The position numbers were made by a program, and so were the translations under genes. A stretch of 7,936 nucleotides of DNA from Candidatus Eiseniibacteriota bacterium (GTDB lineage: Bacteria > Eisenbacteria > RBG-16-71-46), in NCBI GenBank assembly GCA_005893185.1, contig VBOS01000324.1:1-7936 (forward strand), in the 5' to 3' direction. This document shows, in pieces, positions 1 to 5,131 of the stretch; positions within the stretch are counted from its first letter, which is position 1; the number at the start of each line of letters is the position of its first letter. Below the pieces are notes generated by a model, which saw only the letters and a list, made by a program, of their open reading frames with translations, had not been told where the DNA came from and did not search any database.

Positions 1-285
1 CCGGCCGTGGCGCATGGCTGTCAAGGTGTTCATCGGCCATTTGGCCGACCTCGTGGGATGGAACGGGCCCAGCGACTCAAGACCCGTCGTGGCCCCAAGA
101 AGGCGGTGGTCGCGGTCGCCGCCTCGATCCTCACCGCCGCGTACTACATCCTTCGCGACCAAGTGCCCTACCAGGATCTCGGCTCCGACTACTTCGACCG
201 CCGCAACCGCACTGCCGTCGTGAGCAGGCTCCGGCGCCGCATCGAGAAGCTCGGCTATCGCGTTGAGCTGCACCAAGTCGCCTAG
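1..285 (+). pseudogene. IS110-family transposase, C-terminal remnant
   Basis: The frame is open from the window edge to a TAG at 283-285. From about position 58 it reads as the conserved tail of IS110-family (DEDD/Transposase_20) transposases: R-L-K-T-R-R-G-P-K-K-A-V-V-A-V-A-A-S-I-L, then Y-Q-D-L-G-S-D-Y-F-D-R-R, then a basic stretch ending L-G-Y-R-V-E-L. In the family this tail follows the catalytic serine region, so no catalytic residues are visible here. The roughly 19 codons before position 58 do not look like the family. The expected Y-L-R-x-Q-F-Y part before R-L-K appears shortened, so the copy may be a decayed or recombined fragment rather than one merely cut by the window. IS110 enzymes move DNA by an RNA-guided recombinase mechanism. 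The family call is from recognised sequence pattern; the state of the copy is inferred. Confidence 0.7.
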
Positions 286-374
286 AAACCGCAGGCCAAT
301 GCGCGTTCCTTCGCAGGGGCCGGTCGGAAACTCGACCGGCTCCGAACGGGCGGCGGGCTCGCGAAAGAGCCAGG
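286..374. mobile_element. probable non-coding right end of the IS110-type element
   Basis: These 89 nt lie between the transposase stop and the stop of the convergent gene. They contain two copies of GCAGG (291-295 and 313-317) and a perfect 8-bp hairpin (319-340). IS110-family elements lack ordinary long terminal inverted repeats and carry short structured non-coding ends, some of which encode the bridge RNA. This stretch is in the right place for such an end, but the element boundary cannot be fixed without the other end or an empty site. Confidence 0.35.
319..340. repeat. perfect 8-bp hairpin between convergent genes
   Basis: GCCGGTCG at 319-326 pairs exactly with CGACCGGC at 333-340 around the 6-nt loop GAAACT. 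It lies 34 nt after the transposase stop and 35 nt before the stop of the convergent minus-strand gene. Neither side has a T-tract, so it is not a canonical intrinsic terminator. It could still end transcription from both sides or be part of the IS end structure. Confidence 0.6.
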
Positions 375-1561
375 CTAGCGGGGGGCCTTGAGGGGCGGGT
401 CCGGAATCTCCGCCGGCCCGACCACTTCGAGCGCGCAATCGTCCCAGTGGACCCAGCCCGGAACCGGCGCGTCCCAAGCGCACCACGCCCAGATCTCGTA
501 GGTGTCCCGAGGGACGTGGCTTTGGTCCAATCGGTCGTGGCGCTGAACTGCTGGCCCGCAGGCACCTGCCGCATGCCTCTCATGGTGTGGCAGTAGATCT
601 TGGGGTAAGCGGTGCCCTGCAGGCTGTCGGTCTTGCACCAGGCGGTGAACCGAACACGTTTGCCCTGGAGCGCGCGGTTGCAGATCACCTGGGCAGCGCC
701 CGAGCGCGCGACCACGACCTCGCCCTCGCCGCTCTGGCAGCGCACCGACCTCCGTCCGGAGTGGGCGACGGTGCTGTCGACATCGACGCGCATGCCCCGG
801 TAGGCCGGCACGGAGAACTCCCACGCGCCGCCGCCTTCCTCGAATCCGGGATCCCGGAGCAGGTTCTCGCCCTGCTGCGGCGCCTTCGCGGGCTGCGGGT
901 CCTCGACCGTGAGCGAGGCCTCGTCGAACATCACCTGCCCCGTGCCCTGGATCCCCAGGCGCACGAAGATCACGTTCACACTTGGCGGGCAATAGACCCG
1001 CACCTCGCGACGCACCCACTCGGTCTCGGACTCCGAGAAGAACTGCCGCTTCCATCCCAGGTCGAGGAGCGGATCGTCCACCCGGTTGATCTTGAGCCGG
1101 CGTTGGGCCGCGTCGCGATCCACGCCCCAGATCAACGCCATCTTCGAGATGGTGTCGCGGTACGCCTGCAGCAGAATGTACGCGCGGCCATCGATCCCGA
1201 TGCTGCGGGTCCAGACCGAGAACACCAGGTCCTTGCCCCACATCTTGTTCCCGACCGACGTCGAATCCACGAGCAGCGCCTGGTTCCAGTTGTTCCCCAT
1301 CGGGAACAGGACGCTCAGGTTGGCGAGACTGACCGAGTACGAGCCGCGGAAGGCGAGCAGCGTGTCGCGCCCGAAGAACACCGTCGGGAGGCCCGAAATC
1401 GACGTGTCCCAGCCCGCCGGCATCCACGGGTGGTCTTGCAGCGCCTGCTCGAAGCCGGGGTTTTTCAAGAGGTTCTTCGAGACGAAACGGGCCTCGGCCC
1501 GCGGCGCGAGCGTCAGGCACGACGCCATCACGGCAAACAGCGCGACACGCAGGCGTGGCAT
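375..1561 (-). pseudogene. secreted protein with two carbohydrate-binding-like modules, frameshifted
   Basis: ATG at 1561 is preferred over the in-frame GTG at 1582. AAGGA sits 5 nt before it, and it opens directly into a signal peptide (basic MPRLR, hydrophobic core, likely cleavage after A-E-A near residue 24). Module 1 (about 28-219) starts N-L-L-K-N-P-G-F-E and ends with F-D-E-A-S-L-T-V-E. Module 2 (from about 232) repeats the plan: N-L-L-R-D-P-G-F-E, H-S-G-R-R-S-V, F-T-A-W-C-K. This layout matches CBM4/9/16-like jelly rolls that bind polysaccharide outside the cell. No catalytic domain is visible. After T-T-D-W-T-K (residue 347) the homologous end (D-T-Y-E-I-W-A-W-C-A-W to the TAG at 375-377) is in the -1 frame. 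Restoring one base gives about 395 aa. Without the shift the frame runs on as Arg/Ser-rich noise to 131, antisense to the transposase. The ligand is unknown. Confidence 0.7.
505..523 (-). other. frameshift site in the carbohydrate-binding protein gene
   Basis: The reading frame must change between the last sensible codon upstream (AAA at 523-521, Lys347) and the first sensible codons downstream (P-R-D-T-Y-E). The change is equivalent to losing one base. The run of three G on the plus strand at 511-513 (CCC in the coding strand) is the simplest candidate: one more C there gives T-K-A-T-S-P-R-D-T-Y-E without a gap. Confidence 0.65.
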
Positions 1562-1570
1562 GAGGATCCT
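1562..1570 (-). promoter_or_regulatory. ribosome binding site deciding the ATG at 1561
   Basis: On the minus strand AAGGA lies 5 nt before the ATG at 1561. The alternative in-frame GTG at 1582 would put seven extra residues in front of the signal peptide. Confidence 0.6.
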
Positions 1571-1619
1571 TTCAAGGGACACGGGAAGTGCCGGGGAGGG
1601 AGAAGCGCACGGACCGTGA

Positions 1620-1649
1620 ATTATCGTGAGCGGCTCATGCGCCGGTCAA
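1620..1649 (-). promoter_or_regulatory. sigma70-type promoter for the carbohydrate-binding protein gene
   Basis: On the minus strand TTGACC (1649-1644, 5 of 6 to consensus) is followed after 18 nt by GATAAT (1625-1620, 5 of 6). The predicted transcript start near 1613 leaves a leader of about 50 nt before the ATG at 1561. This is the strongest promoter match seen in the window. Confidence 0.6.
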
Positions 1650-1674
1650 GCGGATTCTGGGCTGTGGCGCGCGG

Positions 1675-1686
1675 CGAAGCGCTTCG
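1675..1686. promoter_or_regulatory. 12-bp palindrome in the divergent intergenic region, candidate operator
   Basis: CGAAGCGCTTCG is a perfect 12-bp palindrome. It lies about 26 bp upstream of the minus-strand -35 box and 60 bp before the start of the phosphoesterase gene. The position suits a dimeric regulator acting on one or both genes. No regulator is identified, and G+C-rich DNA makes chance palindromes fairly common. Confidence 0.3.
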
Positions 1687-1745
1687 GATAGATTTCGATC
1701 TTCCGCGTTCGTCATGCCTTTGTCGAGCCTCGGGGGAGTCGCAGC

Positions 1746-2582
1746 TTGTCCGAATGGCTTTTCACCTCCGACCTGCACGGCCAGACCTCGCTCTACGAGC
1801 AACTCGTCGCCGTCGTGGCCGCGCACCATCCGCGAGCGGTCCTGATCGGCGGCGACCTCTGCCCGCACGCCGGCGGCGCCGACGGGCCTCGGCACCAGCG
1901 GTTGTTCCTCGAGGGCTTCCTCGTGGAGTTCGCGCGCCGCATGCGCGAGGCCTCGAGCGGACTCGAGCTGCTGCTCATGATGGGCAACGACGACTGGGCC
2001 GCGAACGACGACGTGCTCGCGCGCCACGACGGAGACCTGTGGCGCGCGCTCCACGATCGGGTGCTGGACGTGGACGGAGTGCGCGTGGCCGGGCTCTCCT
2101 GGGTCCCGATCACACCCTTCGGGATCAAGGACTGGGAGCGCTGGGATGACGGCGCAGATGAGAGCCCGGTGCGGCTCGACGGGTTCGTGAGCCGCGGCGG
2201 AAGCCTGACGCCGCACCGCTTCGATCCCGCGCGTCGGAGCCCCACCATCGCAGATGCGCTCGAGTCGCTGGCCGCGCGCACGCTGCCGAAGGAGACGGTG
2301 TTCGTGCTGCACTCACCGCCGCACGGGACCCGCTGCGACATGATCGGGGCGCAAGCGCACGTCGGCTCGCGCGCGATCCGGAGCTTCGCGGACCGCCACC
2401 AGCCGCCGCTCGTGCTCTCGGGACACATCCACGAGTCACCGCGCGTCTCGTCGTCGTATCGCGACATGATCGGGCGCACGGTGGCGGTGAATCCCGGGCA
2501 GTTCGGCAGCTCGCGCCTGTGCGGAGTGTGGTTCGATCCGGCCCGGGTCGATGAGACGCTGCGGCACACGGTGTACGGGTGA
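1746..2582 (+). CDS. calcineurin-like metallophosphoesterase
   Basis: A 278-residue cytoplasmic protein with the calcineurin-like metal-site motifs in order: S-D-L-H-G (Asp9, His11), G-G-D-L (Asp37), G-N-D-D (Asn81), H-S-P-P-H-G (His189), G-H-I-H-E (His227, His229), then the V-N-P-G turn (248-251). It should be a two-metal phosphomono- or diesterase of the Icc-related type; the substrate cannot be read from sequence. The usual G-N-H-[DE] is G-N-D-D here, so the His next to the Asn ligand is Asp, as happens in some Icc-like subgroups. The TTG start is chosen because GGGGGAG (1732-1738) lies 7 nt upstream, an in-frame TAG lies at 1689-1691, no ATG or GTG lies between, and the D-x-H motif begins only eight codons in. 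It is divergent from the carbohydrate-binding protein gene. The next gene follows after 142 nt with its own promoter, so this is probably a single-gene unit. Confidence 0.88.
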   Translation: MSEWLFTSDLHGQTSLYEQLVAVVAAHHPRAVLIGGDLCPHAGGADGPRHQRLFLEGFLVEFARRMREASSGLELLLMMGNDDWAANDDVLARHDGDLWRALHDRVLDVDGVRVAGLSWVPITPFGIKDWERWDDGADESPVRLDGFVSRGGSLTPHRFDPARRSPTIADALESLAARTLPKETVFVLHSPPHGTRCDMIGAQAHVGSRAIRSFADRHQPPLVLSGHIHESPRVSSSYRDMIGRTVAVNPGQFGSSRLCGVWFDPARVDETLRHTVYG

Positions 2583-2636
2583 GCCGCGGCGGCGGGCTGC
2601 GCCCTCTAGGGAAAGGCGTGAAGGCCCAGGGCCGCA

Positions 2637-2665
2637 TTGCCGATTCGCCTGAGAGCATCTACTAT
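2637..2665 (+). promoter_or_regulatory. sigma70-like promoter for the thioredoxin-exonuclease-AAA+ operon
   Basis: TTGCCG (2637-2642) and TACTAT (2660-2665) each match consensus at 4 of 6 positions with the optimal 17-nt spacing. Transcription would begin near 2672. This excludes the longer TTG start at 2668 for the next gene and leaves a leader of about 53 nt before the ATG at 2725. Confidence 0.5.
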
Positions 2666-2724
2666 CATTGGCATCCCGGAGCCGCGGTGATCGCTCCCCC
2701 ACTCCGCCGCCCACGAGGTTCCGC

Positions 2725-3246
2725 ATGAGACTCGCCCGGACGCTGCTCTTGATCCTGCTTCCCCTGTGGCCCGCGACGGCGCCCGCGGCCGAAACTGCCC
2801 GCGCCGGGGCGCCCGGCTGGCTCGCCTGGGACCAGGGAATGGCGGAGGCGTCCGCCACGAAGCGGCCGATCCTGGTCGACGTGTACACGGACTGGTGCGG
2901 CTGGTGCAAACGCATGGACCGTGACGTCTACGCGCGCGAGGACGTGCGCGGCTACCTGAAGCGCTACTTCATCGCGGTGCGGCTCAACGCCGAGTCCCCG
3001 GACGAGGTGCGGTGGGGCGACCGCACGCTGACGTCGCGCGCGCTGGCCCAGCAGCTGCGCGTGAGCGGCTACCCGACCACGATCTTCCTGCGCTCCAACG
3101 GCGAGCACATCGCGAACGTCCCGGGCTACATCCCTGCCGATCGGTTCAAGCTGATGCTCCAGTACATCGGCGAGGATCACATCGGGCGTGGCGAGAGCTG
3201 GCAGGATTTCGAGAAGAGCGCGGCCGCGGGCCCGATCCGCCCATAG
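2725..3246 (+). CDS. secreted thioredoxin-fold protein with CGWC motif
   Basis: A 173-residue protein. ATG at 2725 has GAGG 7 nt upstream and opens into a signal peptide (MRLAR, then a Leu-rich core, cleavage near residue 21-22 after A-P-A). The mature part is one thioredoxin-like domain. D-W-C-G-W-C-K-R-M-D holds the redox cysteines (Cys58, Cys61), and the cis-proline loop is G-Y-P-T-T (Pro117). The long helix region R-E-D-V-R-G-Y-L between them is typical of the Thioredoxin_7/DUF255-like group rather than classic TrxA. It probably acts in the periplasm as a thiol reductase or isomerase; CGWC resembles the motif of reductive members more than the CPHC of DsbA. The partner and electron donor are unknown. 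The next gene starts 17 nt after the stop, suggesting co-transcription with the exonuclease although the two work in different compartments. It has no membrane anchor or lipobox. Confidence 0.85.
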   Translation: MRLARTLLLILLPLWPATAPAAETARAGAPGWLAWDQGMAEASATKRPILVDVYTDWCGWCKRMDRDVYAREDVRGYLKRYFIAVRLNAESPDEVRWGDRTLTSRALAQQLRVSGYPTTIFLRSNGEHIANVPGYIPADRFKLMLQYIGEDHIGRGESWQDFEKSAAAGPIRP

Positions 3247-3263
3247 CGCCGCCGCACGAGAGC

Positions 3264-3860
3264 GTGGGGCTGCTCACGGGGACGCCGCTGGTCGCGCTCG
3301 ACACCGAGACCACCGGCATGAGCCCCGAAGCAGGCGCGGCGCTGGTCGAGGTCGCGAGCGTGGTGATCGAGAACGGAGCGATCGGGGCGACGTGGTCGAG
3401 CCTCGTCCGCCCCGGGAGCCCGATCCCGCCCGACGCGACACGGGTGCACGGCATCACCGACGCGATGGTTGCGGATGCTCCCGAGCCCTGCGCGATCGCG
3501 GGGCGGCTGCGCGCGACGTGCGGCGACTTGCCGCTGGTCTTTCACAACGCGCCATTCGACCTGCCGTTTCTCGCGGACCTCATGCGCCGGAGCGGTGAGC
3601 GGCCGCTGCTCAATCCGATCGTGGATACGCTCGGGCTCGCCCGCGGGCTGTTCGAGGGCGGCGGCAACTCGCTCGGGGCCCTCGCGGCCCGGCTCGGCCT
3701 GCCGCCCCAGAGTGCGCACCGCGCCCTCAGGGATGCGCTGACCACGGCCCACCTGTTCCTGCGGCTCGCCCGGCGCTGGGAGGAGGAGCGCGAGACGCGT
3801 TCCCTCGCAGAGCTGGCGGCCGCGAGCCAGGACGTGCTGCGCCTCACGGCGCGGCGCTGA
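3264..3860 (+). CDS. DEDDh-family 3'-5' exonuclease (DnaQ-like)
   Basis: A 198-residue protein consisting of essentially one RNase T/DnaQ exonuclease domain. ExoI is A-L-D-T-E-T-T-G (Asp13, Glu15), ExoII is H-N-A-P-F-D (Asp99), and ExoIII is H-R-A-L-R-D (His152, Asp157). All four carboxylates and the catalytic His are present, so it should be an active two-metal exonuclease. The typical V-H-G-I-T-D-A stretch of polymerase III epsilon homologues is at 61-67. GTG at 3264 is chosen because it lies 12 codons before the first catalytic Asp and 17 nt after the previous stop; ACGAGAG just before it is a weak ribosome site. The frame is open further upstream but overlaps the thioredoxin gene. No polymerase-binding tail, UvrC or BRCT domain is fused. 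It could be an epsilon-like proofreader, a repair exonuclease or an RNase-T-like enzyme, and sequence alone does not decide. The AAA+ gene follows after 24 nt. Confidence 0.87.
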   Translation: MGLLTGTPLVALDTETTGMSPEAGAALVEVASVVIENGAIGATWSSLVRPGSPIPPDATRVHGITDAMVADAPEPCAIAGRLRATCGDLPLVFHNAPFDLPFLADLMRRSGERPLLNPIVDTLGLARGLFEGGGNSLGALAARLGLPPQSAHRALRDALTTAHLFLRLARRWEEERETRSLAELAAASQDVLRLTARR

Positions 3861-3884
3861 CGGCTCGAGCCGCGCGCGGCTTCG

Positions 3885-4862
3885 ATGCGGGGGCAGGAAC
3901 GCGAGCGGGGCGCGCGGGACGAGCGCCGCGGGCTGGAGCGCCTCATCGGGCATTCGCGCGCGATCACGCGCGTGATCGAGCAGGTGCGCCACGTCGCATC
4001 GACCCGCGCCACCGTTCTGATCGAGGGCGAGGCCGGGACGGGCAAGGGGTTGGTGGCCCGGGCCATCCACGAGAGCGGCCCGCGCCGGGGCGCGGCATTC
4101 GAGCGGATCCGCCTCGAAGCGCTCCCCCCGAGCGACGTCGAGAGCGAGCTGTTCGGGAACGAGCGCGAAGCACCGGGGGAAGATGCGCGCGGCGGACGAT
4201 TCGAGGCCTCGGACGGCGGGACACTCTATCTCGACGAGATCGGCGAGGCCCCTGCAGCGGTGCAGGTCAAGCTGCTGCGCGCGATCCAGGACCACACGTT
4301 CGAGCGGGTCGGCGGCACCCGGACGCTCAAGTCCGACGTCCGGCTCATCGCCGGGACGCGGCGCGACCTGGCTGCCGAAGTCGAGTCCGGGCGCTTCCGC
4401 GAGGAGCTCCACTACCGGCTCGGCGGCGTGAAGGTGCGCGTGCCCCCGTTGCGCGAGCGGCGCGAGGACATTCCGCTCCTGGTCGAGAGCTTCCTGCGCG
4501 AGCTCAACCGTCGGCACGGGCGCCGGGTGACCCGGATCACGCGCGGCGCGCTCGACCGCCTCGCCGCCCATGTGTGGCCCGGCAACGTGCGCGAGCTCGA
4601 GAACGTCGTCGAGGGCATGGTGATTCTCGCGCGCGGGCGTCGCGCGCTGGATCTCTCCGACCTGCCGGAGTGGCTGCGGGGCACGGGAAGCCAGACGCCG
4701 CGCCTCGATGTGACGGTGGGCATGACGGTCGAGGAGGCCGAGCGCCAGCTCATCGCCGCCACGCTCCGGGACACCGGCCACGACAAGCCGCGGGCCGCCG
4801 CCATGCTCGGCATCGGCTTGCGCACCCTCTACCGCAAGATCAAGCAGCACGGCATTCGCTGA
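3885..4862 (+). CDS. PspF-like AAA+ / Fis-type HTH regulator lacking GAFTGA
   Basis: A 325-residue protein with an AAA+ sigma54-activator-type domain (about 18-250) and a C-terminal Fis-type HTH (about 285-323, ending R-T-L-Y-R-K-I-K). It has no receiver, PAS or GAF domain, as in PspF. Walker A is G-E-A-G-T-G-K-G (Lys54), Walker B is L-Y-L-D-E-I-G (Asp117, Glu118), the arginine-finger segment is F-R-E-E-L-H-Y-R-L (Arg172, Arg178), and the sensor II helix contains W-P-G-N-V-R-E-L-E-N (231-240). The L1 loop after E-L-F-G-N-E (88-93) should read GAFTGA; it reads R-E-A-P-G-E-D and is a few residues short. By hand alignment the switch Asn (PspF Asn64) is Arg76 and the sensor I Asn is Arg159. It probably binds DNA and may hydrolyse ATP but is unlikely to open sigma54 complexes. 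TyrR and Rhodobacter capsulatus NtrC are known GAFTGA-less members that act with sigma70. It is the last gene of the operon, and ATG 3885 has no clear ribosome site. Confidence 0.85.
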   Translation: MRGQERERGARDERRGLERLIGHSRAITRVIEQVRHVASTRATVLIEGEAGTGKGLVARAIHESGPRRGAAFERIRLEALPPSDVESELFGNEREAPGEDARGGRFEASDGGTLYLDEIGEAPAAVQVKLLRAIQDHTFERVGGTRTLKSDVRLIAGTRRDLAAEVESGRFREELHYRLGGVKVRVPPLRERREDIPLLVESFLRELNRRHGRRVTRITRGALDRLAAHVWPGNVRELENVVEGMVILARGRRALDLSDLPEWLRGTGSQTPRLDVTVGMTVEEAERQLIAATLRDTGHDKPRAAAMLGIGLRTLYRKIKQHGIR

Positions 4863-4874
4863 GCGAGGGGCCGG

Positions 4875-5068
4875 GCGCGGAGCCGGGGCGGCGGAGCCGG
4901 ACGCGGAGGTTGGGGGAGCGCGTCTCGCGTCACCGCTCGGCTCCGCCTAGGGCTCCGCCTCGCTCCCTCGCGAGCGCGCTCCGGGACCCTCCCTCCGCGC
5001 GCCGCGAGAGCGCCGCGAGACGCGATCCCCCAGCCTCCGCGTCCGGCTCCGCCGCCCGGGCTCCGCGC
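4875..5068. repeat. 194-bp element with 55-nt near-perfect inverted arms
   Basis: The left arm 4875-4929 and right arm 5014-5068 are reverse complements at 52 of 55 positions (three mismatches, no gaps), separated by 84 nt. Each arm begins GCGCGGAGCC at its outer end and reaches TCTCGCG at its inner end. The match stops sharply at both outer ends. No clear target-site duplication flanks it. The left arm starts 12 nt after the AAA+ gene stop and the right arm ends 63 nt before the next start. As RNA it would form a very stable hairpin that could block read-through or protect the 3' end of the upstream transcript. As DNA it resembles a small MITE-like or palindromic intergenic element. No transposase gene lies inside. 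Confidence 0.85.
4939..4960. repeat. 10-bp tandem-like direct repeat inside the inverted-repeat element
   Basis: GGCTCCGCCT occurs exactly at 4939-4948 and 4951-4960, separated by AG. The core GGCTCCGCC recurs in the right arm (5046-5054) and as its complement GGCGGAGCC in the left arm (4890-4898). The whole element is therefore built on one short motif. Confidence 0.7.
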
Positions 5069-5121
5069 GGACTAAACGCCCCGATTGCGCCTGCCGATAA
5101 CCACGAGCGGCCGCTCTTCCC

Positions 5122-5131
5122 GGAGGACGCC
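5122..5131 (+). promoter_or_regulatory. ribosome binding site deciding the GTG start at 5132
   Basis: GGAGG at 5122-5126 lies 5 nt before GTG 5132. This fixes the start of the membrane protein and excludes the much longer upstream reading frame that overlaps the AAA+ gene and the inverted repeat. Confidence 0.7.

Noticed and set aside
587..2149. Long plus-strand open frame of about 520 codons.
   Set aside because: It is antisense to the carbohydrate-binding protein gene and then overlaps the phosphoesterase in another frame. Its composition is Arg/Ala/His-rich with no family resemblance. It results from high G+C.
2668..2724. Longer TTG start for the thioredoxin-like protein, adding 19 residues.
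   Set aside because: It lies at or before the predicted transcript start and would bury the signal peptide. ATG 2725 has a GAGG ribosome site.
3177..4850. Long minus-strand open frame of about 557 codons opposite the exonuclease and AAA+ genes.
   Set aside because: Both plus-strand genes have clear catalytic motifs. The minus frame gives low-complexity Arg/Ala/Pro-rich sequence, a known shadow effect in GC-rich coding DNA.
4939..4960. CRISPR-like repeats.
   Set aside because: There are only two 10-nt units 12 nt apart with a 2-nt gap, no regular spacers and no cas genes.
4875..5068. A classic rho-independent terminator after the AAA+ gene.
   Set aside because: The stem is far longer than a terminator, has an 84-nt centre and no following T-tract. 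It is reported as an inverted-repeat element instead; a terminating effect remains possible.
4574..5131. An N-terminal extension of the membrane protein reaching back into the AAA+ gene.
   Set aside because: The extension overlaps the AAA+ gene in another frame and reads through the inverted repeat as Arg/Ser/Pro noise. GTG 5132 has a good ribosome site 5 nt upstream.
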